A stretch of DNA of 64,000 nt from Vitellaria paradoxa (GCA_019916065.1 CM034241.1:24103840-24167839); one strand, 5' to 3'; shown: positions 34,890 to 46,470, counted from the stretch's first letter. Notes: generated by a model from the letters alone, not told the origin. Translations and numbers: made by a program.

Positions 34890-37800
34890 CCTCAAATTCA
34901 AGGTGGCAACGCAGGAAGCAGCTTGAGTTTGGAGATTAACTCGAAGAAACGACTAGGAGGATGAGCCTTCGTGAAAAGATCAGCAGTTTGATTTGCTGAG
35001 GATACAGAAATGAGACGAACAATGCCACTTCTGACATGTTGACGAATAAAGTGACAATCTATTTCAATGTGTTTAATGCGATCATGAAAAACATCATTGT
35101 GAGCAATTGAATAGCACTTTGATTGTCACAATATAATATAGTGCCTGTAGAATGAGTGACACCCATATCAGTAAGAAGCCATCTAAGCCAAAGGAGCTCT
35201 TGAGTGGTATCGGCGAGCACGGTACTCAGCTTCAGTACTAGAACGGGCAGTGGAATTTGTTTCTTGCTACGCCAGGCTATGAGAGAAGTCCCTAGAAAGA
35301 AACAGAACCCTGTCGTAGAACGACGATCAGTAGGATTACCAGCCCAGTCGGCATCAGAAAAAGCATGTAATTCAAGTGAGGACTGGGCTGAGTAATGAAA
35401 CCATGAAACATAGTGCTTTGATATATCGGAGAATGCGCAGCAAAGCAGTAAAATGATGAGAACGTGGAGCAACCATGAATTGACTAACAATGTGAACAGC
35501 ATAAGCAATGTCAGGGCGAGTGACAGTAAGATAAACAAGACTACCAACAAGTTGACGATACAAAGTCGCATCAGATAATGGTGCACCATCAAGAGGAGTA
35601 AGACGGAGCTATGGATCAATCAGAGTAGTAGCAGTCTTGCAGTCAGAAATACCAGCCCGTGTCAAGAGATCAGAAGCATACTTAGCTTGAGAGATAAAGT
35701 AACCAGAAGAATCTCGGGAGATCTCCAAGCCCAGAAAGTAATTGAGAAACCCCAAATCCTTCATCTCAAACTGTCGACTAAGAAATTGTTTGAGATGAGA
35801 AATGCCAACACTGTCATCCCCAGTAATAATCATATCGTCTACATAAAGGAGAAGAAGAACAGATCCAGCTGTAGTGGTGCGGATAAACAAAGCAGAGTCA
35901 TATAAACTGGGGATAAATCCAAGCTCACGAATAGTAGAGCTAAACTTCGCAAACCAGGCACGAGGAGCCTGTTTCAGCCCATATAGTGCTCGACGAAGCT
36001 TGCAAACATGAGAAGATGGAACAGAGGAGCCCGGAGGAGGTTGCATATAGACTTCCTCAATAAGATCGCCATTTAGAAAGGCATTCTTAACATCCATCTG
36101 ATAAAGATCCTAGTTACGAGCAGCAGAAATAGCAAGTAAACTGCGAACGGAAGTAAGCCTAGCAACAGGAGCAAAAGTTTCTTCATAGTCAATACCATAC
36201 TCCTGAGTAAAACCTCGAGCAACAAGACGAGCTTTGTGTCGCTCAATAGAACCATCTGAACGGGTTTTGATTTTATAGATCCATTTGCAACTGATAGCAG
36301 TCTTCCCAGGAGGAAGGGGAACCACATCCCAAGTATGAGTTTTCTCAAGAGCCTGTAACTCATCATCCATAGCTTGCTGCCATAAAGGGTTAGTACAAGC
36401 CTCACGGTAGGAAGAAGGTTCGTGAGTAGAAAAGGCAGCAGAACCAACAATATAATCACGGAGACGAACAGAAGGTTGTGTTACTCGTTTAGGACGTTCT
36501 GAAGGAGGAGATTCGTCAACAAGGGATGGAGGAGAAGACTCATCAGGAGTGGTCACAGGTCCAGCAGAAGACCCAGGTGTCTCGGGATGAACGTAAGTTG
36601 TGGTGTCTGAGAGACCTGTGGACTATCTGCATCAAATATGTCAGAATGCAAATCTTTGGAAATATTAGTAAAGAGAGGATTATGGGAAGAGGTAGAAAGA
36701 TGAAATGGAGAAAGAGTAGAAAACATCTTGTGTTCCCAAAAGACAACATGTCGAGAGACACGAAGACGTAGAGAAATAGGATCCCAACACCGATACCCCT
36801 TATGTTCAATACCATAACCCAAGAAATAACAAAGACGAGAGCGTGGTTCAAGTTTAGTTCTTTCATGGGGTTGAAGGAGAACAAAACAAGCAGACCCAAA
36901 TATTCTAAGATGAGAATAATCAGGAGGGGAGCCATACAAGCGTTCAAAATGGGTAGAATTACCAAGGACAGAAGTGGGAACACGATTAATGGTGTAGGCA
37001 GCAGTAAGAGCAGCTTCCCCCCAAAATTTTTTGGACAGGAGGAAGAAATAAGAAGGGCACGGATCGTGTCAAGAAGATGACGATGTTTGCGTTCTGCCCG
37101 ACCATTCTACTGAGAAGTACCAGGACAAGAAAGAGACTGTGTCCCCTGAGAGCGTAGAAAAGATAAAACCTCAAGTCAAGATATTCCATAGTATTATCAG
37201 TTCGAAAAACCTTGATTGTACGAGAAAATTGAGTTTTCACCATTGCTGAGAAATCAAGTATATCTGTTTAAGTTCAGAACATTTAGTTAAAAGATACAAC
37301 CAAGTATAGCGAGTATAATCATCTACAAAAATAACAAAATAACGAGAGCCCCCCATAGTGGGAGTGGGTGAAGGTCCCCAGATATCCGAGTGAACGAGAT
37401 CAAATGGTGCAAAAGAAACAGAATTACTTTTATTAAAAGGTAAAGTGGGTTGTTTAGCAGTTTGACATGATAAACAATCAACTTTCTCAGAAACCACATG
37501 GCCCAATTGACCACTAGAAACTAAAGTTTTCAAACGACTAAAAGACACATGACCCAAACGACAATGCCAAAGATTAAAAATAGAAGATGTGGAAGCGGAA
37601 GCAGCAGTGGAAGCAGCAGAGGATGGTGGAAGTTGGAGGTGAACAATCTCAAACAGACGTCCATGCTTACGGCCTATCCCAATAACCTGTTTCGTCTGTG
37701 GGTCCTGCACCAAACAACCAAAAGCAGAAAAAGTAACGATAAGACCAAGTTCACATAATTGACCAACAGACACAAGATTTAAAGCAAGGGTAGGAATGTG

Positions 37801-38336
37801 GTAAACATTAGAAAGAGAAATAGATGAAGTAGAAATATGACCAGTGTGGGTAACAGACATATGAGTACCATCAGCAGTATGAATAGTGTGAATAGAAGAT
37901 GATGAAGCAATAGACGAAAAAATTATAGAATCAGAAGTCATATGATTGCAACATCCTGAGTCAAAATACCAAGAGGAAGTACCTGGCATGACGGAGAGGG
38001 CAGTAGAAGGAGATGTACCAGTTTTGGCAAGTACTTGCTGAATGATAGACTCCACATCAGTCATAAAAAAGATGGGCCCAGAAGAGGAGGACCTGTCTGA
38101 AGTAACAGCAGCAGTGGTACGAGAACCATGAGATTTAGCAGAGGACTTAGAGGATCCCTTTTTGGAATGAGCTCCAGAGGAGGAAGCCTTGGGACAGTCA
38201 CGCTGAAAATGACCAGGAGCTGTTTTGTGGCAAGTCAAACACTCACGAACTGGACAATGTTCAAATGAATGATTGTGTGGTAGACCCCTTTTTAGACAGT
38301 AGATGCAGGAGTGAGGAGTCAATGGGCCAGAAGATC
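34890..38336 (-). pseudogene. Copia pol polyprotein (Gag knuckle, protease, integrase, RT, RNase H)
   Basis: The order is that of copia elements, with integrase before RT. From the right: zinc knuckle CLTCHKTAPGHFQRDC (about 38220), protease WYFDSGCCNHMTSD (about 37960), pre-integrase NLWHCRLGHVS (about 37560), integrase zinc and core with CLSCQTAKQ, FDLVHSDIWGP and FVDDYTRYTW (37340-37470). The RT opens with WQQAMDDELQALEKTHTW and CKWIYKIKTRSDG (36220-36390). RT motif B is FLNGDLIEEVYMQPPPG and the catalytic block LLYVDDMIITG (about 35830) is intact. RNase H has LHAFSDADWAG (about 35345) and YCDNQSAIQL (about 35120). Breaks: a stop at about 38337, frameshifts near 37240, 36950, 36555 and 35400, TAG at 36110-36112 (a Trp site), and a stop at 35609-35611. 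The C-terminus runs to about 34890. Confidence 0.93.
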
Positions 38337-38337
38337 A

Positions 38338-39084
38338 ACCGTGAGATATGGCAAGAGCGGCATCTGGAACTGGAGATGGTGGTATAGCAAGAACTGAATC
38401 CAACGCCTTAGTTTTGAGACCTAGACGAGTTTCTTCGGACAAGAGTTTTGAAATAGCTTGTTCAAGAGTGGGTAGAGGCATGCGATGGAGCAATGAGGCA
38501 CGAACCGACTCAAAGTGTCATGGAGAGCCATAAGAAATAGCAAAAGTCACTGATGATTGCGATGGATAGTGTACAATTGAGCACCCTCAGAGTGTTTCCA
38601 GGTAGGTTCACATAAAGCGAGCTGATCCCAAACAGAAGACATTTGAGAGAGAAAATCATTGATGGATTGCCCAGGCTCTTGACGCATACGATGAAGAGTC
38701 TGAAGTAACTGATACTGGTGAGCATGACCATGGTCTGATAGCGATCCTTTAAGAAATCCCAAATAGCCTTAGCAGGAGAGGGATACTGATCATCGTCCTG
38801 GAATCGGCCAAATTGAAGATTGATGGAAGGAATAGTAGTGGCACGAAACCAGGTGACAATTTGATAATTTTTGCTTTCCCAATCATCAAGACGATCCTCA
38901 AAAGCAGATTGATCCTCATCGTCTTTCTGGATGGATTTTTTCTGAGAGCCAGAGATAATACGCCATAAACGACGTCCTTTGATAAAACCAGAGAGAGCTT
39001 GTGCCCACAAACATAATTAGTCCCATCCAGAATGACAGAGAGGGACGTAATATTGTCAGAGCGATCCACAGAAAAAGCTTTCAT
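38338..39084 (-). pseudogene. Copia gag
   Basis: The likely start is the ATG at 39082-39084 (MKAFSVDRSDNITSLS). The typical opening, LDGTNYV, is followed after a shift near 39000 by WAQALSGFIKGRRLWRIISG, the UBN2-like Gag domain, and by IWDFLKDRYQT. A further shift near 38755 leads to a segment with QPGQSINDFLSQMSSVWDQL, and the C-terminal part contains LPTLEQAISKLLSEETRL. The zinc knuckle sits in the next readable block. Gag forms the particle shell in the cytoplasm in active copia elements. Confidence 0.85.
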
Positions 39085-39099
39085 AGTACCAATAAAGAT

Positions 39100-39614
39100 C
39101 ACCAGTGCATCCGGAACGTTGAAAAAGGTAAGGAACCGGTCTGAACCGGTTGAAAATCTTCCAAAAATGGCTGAACCGGCCCAAAAGAAGCACTGAACCG
39201 GTCTGGGGGACCGGTCTGACTGTTGGAGCAGCTAGGGCTACGTGATAGATCGCAGTTCGCTGGCGTGAGTGCGATCCAGTGTGGCAGGTGCACCAACGAA
39301 CAGTCTGCGCGGCACACGGTGATTCGTCGAGATGACGTCAGCGAGGCGAATGTGAAGACCAGCGGCGCGTGAATTCGCGTGAAGTTACATGCAATTTTCA
39401 GGCGGCGCGTGGAAGCAGATCTCCAGTTTTGGTTGGTGGCGTTGGGTTCGTCTATGAGAGACAAATCCGATGATGTATGTAGATGTTGGAATATTCACAG
39501 AAGAGTAATACAGAAGCGAAAAATCAAGGCTTCTTTAACTCTACTGATGATATATGCCAACGCAAGATCTCGCTAGAAATAATGGCCGATGAAGAGAGAA
39601 AAAAAAAATTAGAG
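39100..39614 (-). other. Leader of the copia element with ACCGGT repeats
   Basis: The stretch between PBS and gag is unusually GC-rich for this window. An open minus-strand frame of 121 codons (39099-39464) lies in it, not in frame with gag and of unknown meaning. Between 39135 and 39222 the motif ACCGGT or ACCGG appears six times. Confidence 0.6.
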
Positions 39615-39631
39615 CCTCTGCTCTGATACCA
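39615..39631 (-). other. tRNA-iMet PBS of the copia element
   Basis: Minus strand TGGTATCAGAGCAGAGG begins at the first base beyond the LTR. Confidence 0.95.
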
Positions 39632-39889
39632 TGTTAAGAATAAAAGAAGAAGGAAAGAATTATGTATTAATATTTATTCTGTGTGTGAGAATACAAGACT
39701 ACAAGGTCCTTTATATACGAGGACAATAATCCTAATCCTGATAGGAGATAGTAATCCTAATTATGATTGGATATACAAAATAAAGAATGGAATAATATTC
39801 ATAATTATGATATAAAGAAAGACATAAAATAAGGAAAGCATAAATAAGGGATACTAATTATATACGATTATACATTACTAAATCTAACA
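39632..39889 (-). repeat. 5-prime LTR of the copia element
   Basis: 258 bp; a minus-strand TATA tract (GTATATAAAGG) is at about 39708-39718. Confidence 0.95.
39710..39718 (-). promoter_or_regulatory. TATA box in the copia 5-prime LTR
   Basis: The minus strand reads GTATATAAAGGACC. The other LTR has TTATATAAAGGACC at the same place. Confidence 0.55.
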
Positions 39890-40256
39890 GCCATAAACAC
39901 CGGTACAGTGCCTGTCAAAAAATCTCCGATGCTTAAGCTAGCAAAGATTATAAGGTTTTTGTAGAGAGAGAAAGAGAGAGAATTGTCCTATACCTGTTAG
40001 GGTGATTTCATCTTCCTTTTTATAAAAATATTTTGAAGAGTTGTATTTGGAGTCAAATTGGAAATCTTCCTTGATTTGTTGTGATTTCCTTATGTGGATA
40101 AGGTAAGTATTAGATTCCAAATATATCTTTATGGGATTTAATGTGATTTCACAAATCTTGTCCCCACTAATAGGCATAAATCTTGCCCCTAGTGATAGAC
40201 GTAAATATTGCTCCAAATTATAAGAAATTTCAGGGTATCAAAAATCATACCCATCA
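39890..40256 (-). repeat. Short Tat-type LTR, right piece
   Basis: Continues 34549-34626 after the copia element and aligns with 46560-46920 (GATCCCCGATGCTTAAG-type start, GGGATTTAATGTGATT, TATCAAAAATCA.ACCCATCA end). No PBS lies next to the left piece, so this is probably a solo LTR. Confidence 0.8.
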
Positions 40257-40619
40257 AATGTCCCTGATTCTCTTGATTTCCTGAGCGAGACAAGGGGAAT
40301 CTAAGGGTCGGCTGCTTCATGAGTTGTGTGCATATTCTATATTTGCTTTGTTCGACTTCGTGAGTGGTCTCGTGAACTAAACAACTGTATTTTTTGAATC
40401 ATTGGTTCGGTCCCCTTTGACTTATTGGGATTCTGGTTTGGTCGGTCTTGTGGATCGAGTAGAGCTTTTGGTGCCCATAGGCTTTTGATATGGTCGAGCT
40501 CATGAATAAAGTAGTTTCTGGCTAGTTCGACCTCTTGGACTTAGCAAACAGTCTTTGGCTGGTTGGCCTTTCTCAGACCAACTGAGCTTTTTCTTAGCCT
40601 CTTAGGCTTTACAAGCCTA
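40257..40619. repeat. Left part of a degenerate tandem array
   Basis: Irregular repeats of CGAGCTC, CTCTTAGGCTTT and TGGTCGG-type words that continue right of the CACTA element at 42850. Confidence 0.55.
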
Positions 40620-40639
40620 CACTACAACAAATCACACCT

Positions 40640-41260
40640 TCGGTGACCACTTTTCCCGACCAAATATAAATTTAGTCGCTAATAGTGAATTTTCTTGACC
40701 AAATAAATGTTAGTCGCCCAAAGGTAACTTTTTTGACCAATTGGTCGCTAGAGGGCGACTTTTCCCGACCAAATATAAATTTGGTCGCTAAAAGATGATT
40801 TTTTTCGACCAATATAAATTTGGTCGCTAATAGTGACTTTTTCCTGAGCAAATAAATTTTAGTCGCCAAAGATTAGTTTTCCCCAACCAATTAGTTGCTA
40901 AAAAGTAGTCTTTAACGACCAAAATTAATTTGGTTGCTAAAAAGTTACTTTTCCTGACCAATTGGTCGCTAAAAACTTGAATAAAAAATAATGAAATATT
41001 TATTACCTTTGCAGACCAATTAGTCGGTAAAGGTATCACTTTTAGCTACCAATTGGTCGCTAAAAGATTATTCTTTAACAACATAATTATTTTGGTCGTT
41101 ATATGGTTACTTTCCCCGATCAATTGATCGTTAAAAATTTGAAAAAATAATAATATATTGTTATAAGCTAACTTAAAAATATTAATAATATATTTATTAC
41201 CTTTGCCGACCAATTGGTAGGTAAATGTGCCACTTTTAGCTACCAATTGATTAGCAAAAG
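40640..41260. repeat. Left subterminal repeats of the CACTA element
   Basis: At least ten GACCAA or TTGGTCGC words, spaced about 30-50 bp. Confidence 0.9.
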
Positions 41261-42525
41261 TGATAAAAAATTATTGTAAAAAATGAAATAAATAAATAAA
41301 TAAAAATAATTAAATTTTGTTTCTTTCTCTATTTTTCTCTCAAACAAATTTGTTTTTCTCTTTGTATGATTTAAATTAGATTTCAAAAATTTTATTTTAG
41401 TTGCAAAAATTATAATCATTGATAAAAAAAAATATTATCAGATTAATGCTAAAACTAAATTTATCAAATCAAATTTAGATAACCTGAATGTATAATCGAT
41501 TTTTTTTAAAGTAAATATGTTAAAGTACCATTTAGAGTTTGTATGACTTATAATCAGGTGAATATTAAATATTATAATATCTAATAATTATTTAGTATAT
41601 ATTAATATTAATTATATTAAAGTGACATGATTTTATATTTAGTTGGAAATGATAAAAATTTTAAAAGAAAATAATAAAAAATTATTTATTAATTTTAAGT
41701 AATTTTATTTCTTTGTCTTTTTAGAACTTATTTTTTAATATAATCACCTAAAACCTTTTTTTATTAAAAAAAGTTTTTTAAATAATTTTCAAAAATTTTG
41801 TTTTTAAAAATAATTTTCCAAAATTAAAACTAAATACGACCAAATTATTTTTAAAATTATAAATATAGAATGAAGAAATATTTATATAATGAGCCATGAT
41901 ATAATTAAATTAAAGACATATTAAATATGTGCTGCACACAAAGATTAAAGGACAATAAAAAAGATTAAAATTTTTTTTAGTTAAATATAATAGTTATTTC
42001 TAAATTATTTACTAATATTTGTATAATTCTATATATTGTTTATGATTTCAAATTATCGAAACAAAAGTTAAAATAATTAAATGCAAATAATAAAATTTTT
42101 ATTACTTTTGCCGATCAATTGGTTGGCAAAAGGGGCACTTTTGCCAACCAATTGGTCGCCAAAAGTGATAAATTTTGTTTATATATATATAAATATGTAA
42201 AATATATACACAAATAACAACTTGGCCTAGTGGCCAACCACACCAGCTTCCAAAGATATGGCATGAGTTTGACTCTCATTAACAATAACAGCAAAAATCT
42301 CAAAAATATAGAGTCAACACGTGGTGTAATAATAGGCTAACATGTGGCGCAATCATAAGTCAACACTTGGCACAACAGAAGGTGCCATGGGGCATGATGA
42401 CATGTCAGCAAATGATGCAACGTCAACAAATGATGCCACATGGTACAACAAAAGATGTCATATGGCATGGCACCACATTTAGATTTTTATTTTTTTAAAA
42501 TTAATTCAAATTTTCAATTTTAACT

Positions 42526-42835
42526 TTTTGCCGACCAATTGGTCGAGAAAAATGAAGAATTGCCGACCATTTGGTTGGGAAAAGATTTTGTATTTCTCCT
42601 ATTGAATATTTCTTTGCCAACCAATTAGTCTAGAAAGGTTCTTACATTTGCCGACCACGTTGTATTAGTCGATACAGGCTTGAGATTTAGCGACCAAATG
42701 ATTTTTTGGTCAATAAAAGTTTCCCCAACAAGCCTTCGTGACCAAATACTGACCAAATAAGTTTGGTCGGGAAAAGTTTCGCCAACTAAATGTACCCTTC
42801 ACGCGACCAATTTTTTTGGGTCGGCAATTGTGTGA
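42526..42835. repeat. Right subterminal repeats of the CACTA element
   Basis: GCCGACCAATTGGTCG- and GCGACCAA-type words recur through this stretch. Confidence 0.88.
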
Positions 42836-42878
42836 TTTCTTTTGTAGTGTTAGTAGGCAATCTCTAGTCGATCGTTCC

Positions 42879-43264
42879 ACTCTCAGATCAACCAAACTGT
42901 CGTCGGGCCTCTTAGGCTTTTTTAGCATAGTAGGCATTTCCTTCGTTGGTCAGTCACTCTTAGACCCAATCGAAACCGTCGATCTACCCCCTTCGGTTCT
43001 CGTGGCTCATGAGCATTCTCCTCGTCGGTCGACCACTCTCGAATTGACCAAGCTGTCAATCTGTTCATTAGGCTCTCTTGGCCTAGAGGGTGCTTCCTCG
43101 TCAGTCGGTAACTTTTGGACTGACGAGCTATCAATTTTGCCCCTTAGGCTCTCTCAGCCTAACGAGAGCTTCCTTCATCAATTGGCCACTCTTGGACCGA
43201 CCGAGCTGTCAATCGGCCTCGTAGGCTCTCTGGCCTTGCAAGCTCTCTCTAACTAATCAAGCTT
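42879..43264 (+). repeat. Tandem array, five units of about 77 bp
   Basis: Units start with ACTCT or ACTTT at 42879, 42956, 43035, 43111 and 43188 (steps 77, 79, 76, 77). Common words are GACC(G/A)A.C, CTGTC, CTTAGGCT and GAG..TTCCT. The open frames across it are by-products. Similar words are found at 40380-40619 and 45740-46080. Confidence 0.85.
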
Positions 43265-44007
43265 TCTCAACGAGGTATCTTGTTTACACTTGCTGGTGTT
43301 GAGTGATAAGTGCTGGAATACTTAGTAGAATTGTCAAGTTCTTAGTTGTTTCATGATCAATTGGTGCTTGACTTGCTCATGCTCTGCATGCTTTTGCTTT
43401 GCCTACTCTTACTCAGCAGTATTAATTTGTGATAGGGATATCTAATAATTTTAAATCATACCCAATCTAATAAAACATGGTCAATAAATAAATTTATATC
43501 CGAAGACTTGAATAAATCATGCTTGGTAATTAAATTTCATATGAAAATATATGAATAAATCATACTTGATAATTAAATTTATAATCGAATATGTGAATAA
43601 ATTATGCTTGATACTGTGAAATAGCTTAAAGTCATGCTTACTAATGTACATTATTATGTTCAGGAAATATATTGATAAATTTGAAACTGTAGTAAGTGTT
43701 CAAATTCATATTGTGCTTATATAGATAATTGTTAACGTATGCTTGACAATCAAATTGAGCTTCAAAAATGTAAAATCAAGCTAGTAATCACATGAAGTTT
43801 GCATAGTTCTTATTTCACTTAGAATTATAGTGAAATTAGGCATTCTTAACTGGTGGTTTGAGAATATTTATAATGCCTGCATAATGATATAAAAACTTCA
43901 TGCTCTATATAATAATATGACCAAAATTTATGCATCCATGGATGACAAGAAAATTCTGTGTGGACATGGCATATTTTTAAAAAAATTGCAATAGTTGTAT
44001 TACCCTA
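43265..44007. other. Unassigned AT-rich stretch
   Basis: No gene. Loose repeats of ATAAATCATGCTTGATAATTAAATTT-like words occur between 43480 and 43620. Confidence 0.4.
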
Positions 44008-45576
44008 TGACCGACCATAAAAAATGTTTCGGGTTCTACCTCTCAAGTGCAAGAGGGCAGTCGTAGTTTTAAAACTCGGTGAGTCCGAGGTCGAATCCAC
44101 AGGGAGGGCTTTGTTAAAAGCTCTAGACTTGTTCTCTTAATTAGTAGGTGAACCTAAATTAATTTAAACTAATTTTTTTAGCAACTCAAACTTTTGTTTT
44201 AGATTCTAAATGAAAGAAATTCAATTTAATTTAAAAATGCAAACAAAGCATCTATTCTAAATTCTAAAGCGAATAAATCAACTCATAAATTAAATTAAAT
44301 CACAAGCATAATACTAAAAAGGTTCTTGATCCAACTTTCAAGTCTGGGTAGTTCACTACTTTACCTTGGGATGTTTTTGTTTGAAGAACAGGGTTTAATT
44401 TGAAAAGTTTTGAAACTGTTATAATCAAAGGTCAGTACCAGTGATCTCAAGCGGATATGGTTAAAGACCTTTGTTTCCGAGAGTTTTTCAATTAAACGCC
44501 AAAATATTAATAAAAATCTGATTTTTAATTCTATTCAAAAGTATTTGACGATTGGTTACGAAAATCCATACCAGTGATCTCACACGGATTTGGTTAAGGG
44601 TTTTCGTATTCGAATGTTTTCGAAATAGAAAAAAAATAGATTTGTGAAAGGTAAATTCCTTCGCGAAAGGTTTTCGCAACCTACGCGAAGGGTTTCGCAA
44701 CCTACGCGAAGGGTCTCGAAACCTACGCGAAGGGTTTCGCAACCTACGCGAAGGGACTACGAACACCCCAAGGCTTTTTCGTGAACTACCCTTTCTTGAT
44801 TCGTTGAATCAAGAACTAGGGTTTTACGCTAAAACTACTTTAAGCATCTTCAAAACAATCAAATAGCATTCAATCATACGAAAAGAGAATTGAAACAAGC
44901 AAAACATAATATTACGAAACAAATCGAAATAAAACGAAGTGGATTAAAGTGCAACTTACAACGTAAAGCGAATGTAAAAGACGAAGTGAAGAATCACTAC
45001 AAAGACGATGATGAAAGCTCCAACAAAAACCATGAATCCACGCATGAAAGCTAAAACCTAATCTAAAAACTCTCAAAATTCTATTCTAACGCTCAATTGA
45101 AGGTGCAAAAATAAAAAGGGGCTTCCCCTCCTCTTGGCCGTGCAATAGCTCTTTATATAGATGCCACAAAACCCTAGAAGAGGAGCTTTCACGCGGCTAT
45201 TGTAAATTACGGATGGTCCCGACCGTCTGGAGAGGGGGTCGGGACCGTCTGAAGTTTTAAACTTTCTGTGGTCCCGACCGTCTAGGTGACGGTGGGGACC
45301 GTCTAGTTTTTCCTTCTTTGCTTTATTTCATTCTCTTGGTTGGGTCTTTGGGCTAGTCTTTTCCATCGAAGATGAGGTTCGAACCATGACTTTTTCTTTG
45401 ATCTTCTTGGCCCTTTCCATAGCTATAAACTTCGACATCCTTGCCCTTTTTCCTACAAATAAAATAATAAAAGGTATAAGTAACACAATAACACTAAAAC
45501 TTCAACTTTACTTATTTTAATGCATGAATAAGTGTTGAGTTAGGGAGTTTGTAATTACACTTTTCAAGTGTAATCA
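44008..45576 (-). repeat. Solo Tat-type LTR, minus strand
   Basis: The left end TGACCGACC aligns with the left end of the LTR at 61340. The right end, read on the minus strand, opens TGATTACACTTGAAAAGTGT, a perfect palindrome. It holds a minus-strand TATA box (45151-45160), a CCCGACCGTCT-repeat cassette upstream of it (45205-45305) and a 21-bp minisatellite (44658-44763). Flanks are cccta and cttat, so a duplication is not convincing. No PBS or coding sequence adjoins. Confidence 0.7.
44658..44763. repeat. 21-bp minisatellite
   Basis: Units CCTACGCGAAGGGTTTCGCAA start at 44680, 44701, 44722 and 44743, with a diverged unit before them. On the minus strand it gives an Arg-rich heptad, which is an artefact of the 21-bp period. 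Confidence 0.95.
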
Positions 45577-46200
45577 CTTATGTTTGGGCAATTCTAAATA
45601 TCGAGAAAATTTTTTCAAAATATATTCGCAGTGTGAGATAAGTCTCGAAAGTAATTAGCATAAAAATAATACTTGATAATTTTTAGAATTAGCTATTATA
45701 AAATACCTCAGCCAAGTGACGCTTGGCAAGAAAGTGCTTAACTTCATGATTCGGGTGATAGCTACTCGACCAACAATGCTCTTGGTATGCTCTTACTTGG
45801 CATACCCTGCTCTTGCTCTGTATGCTATGCTCGACTGGCTCTACTCTCCTCTTGCGCAGCTAGCTCTACTCTCATCAGCTAGCTCTAATTGATATTCTCT
45901 ACTCTCGTACGGTCAGCTCTACTCATGCTCAATCAACCCTTCTCATGCTCCACCTCGTCTTCTATTGGTTAGCTAGCTCTACTTGGCCTTCTTTACTCTT
46001 GCTTGGCCAACTCTTCTTATGCTCGACTAGCTCTATTCTACTCAATCAGCTTTGCTCTACTCGGTCAACTCTTCTCGACCTTTCATATGGCCACCAAATG
46101 TGGACCATATGTGTAGAAATAATAACTCTCTTTTTTTATTTTTAATTTAATTTTTTTCAGGGACTCATCGATGTAACACCAACGAATGGCAGATTTATGC
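45577..46200. repeat. Degenerate GCTCTACTC-word repeats
   Basis: From about 45750 to 46080 words such as AGCTCTACT, CTCTTCTC and TGCTCGACT recur irregularly. No gene. Confidence 0.5.
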
Positions 46201-46470
46201 TTAAGCTCGAAACTTGGGAACTTTAATAGCTGAGATTTGAGCATGGAAGTGCTTGCTATAAATAGCTTCTAATTTTTTCAGTTGTTGTCTTTGAGAGAGA
46301 GTGGTGACAGAAACTTTCTTAGGAATCTTAAGAGCTGCAAGATTCATCTTACAAAACCTCAATAATTCTACCTCATTAATGTTCGCTCCTTCCCTGGGAA
46401 GATTGCAGATGATTGATTGCAATGGATCCGATTTGGAACCATGAAAAAACAATGAGAATCTTGTTCCCAT
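46201..46470 (-). pseudogene. Leader-region reading frame of a Tat-type element
   Basis: From an ATG overlapping the PBS, a minus-strand frame of 89 codons reads MGTRFSLFFHGSKSDP and later LAALKIPKKVSVTTLSQRQQ, ending at 46201. It may be leader or a shortened Gag start. No Gag domain was recognised, and sequence left of it is repeat. Confidence 0.3.

Larger units (their letters stand above)
34627..39889 (-). mobile_element. Ty1/copia retrotransposon, structurally complete, minus strand
   Basis: A 5263-bp element read right to left: 5-prime LTR (39632-39889), iMet PBS touching it (39615-39631), a long GC-richer leader, gag, pol, a purine tract and 3-prime LTR (34627-34885). The LTRs (258/259 bp, TGTTAAGAA...CTAACA) differ by about five substitutions and a few small indels. 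TSD gccat is perfect. The coding part carries several stops and shifts, so it is inactive now, but the full structure and empty-site paralog make this one of the clearest elements in the window. Confidence 0.96.
40620..42849. mobile_element. Non-autonomous CACTA (En/Spm) DNA transposon
   Basis: The ends are CACTACAACAAATCACACC on the left and, as reverse complement on the right, CACTACAAAAGAAATCACAC. Three-base flanks are cta (40617-40619) and tta (42850-42852), a near match to a 3-bp duplication. The subterminal regions (40640-41260, 42105-42165, 42526-42830) hold many copies of CGACCAA...TTGGTCGC, often arranged head to head. In CACTA elements such repeats bind the element's own transposase regulator. 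At 2.2 kb with an AT-rich interior and no transposase frame it is non-autonomous. Short open frames in it are translations of the repeats. Confidence 0.92.

Noticed and set aside
39099..39464. Separate gene in the copia leader
   Set aside because: An open frame without recognisable domains, in the GC-rich leader between PBS and gag; kept only as part of the leader.
40672..41246. Three minus-strand open frames of 65-70 codons
   Set aside because: They translate the subterminal repeats of the CACTA element.
42816..43256. 146-codon + strand frame
   Set aside because: Runs across the CACTA end and the 77-bp tandem array; no protein features beyond the repeat.
44488..44766. Arg-rich minus-strand frame with a heptad repeat
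   Set aside because: Product of the 21-bp minisatellite, whose period keeps the frame open.
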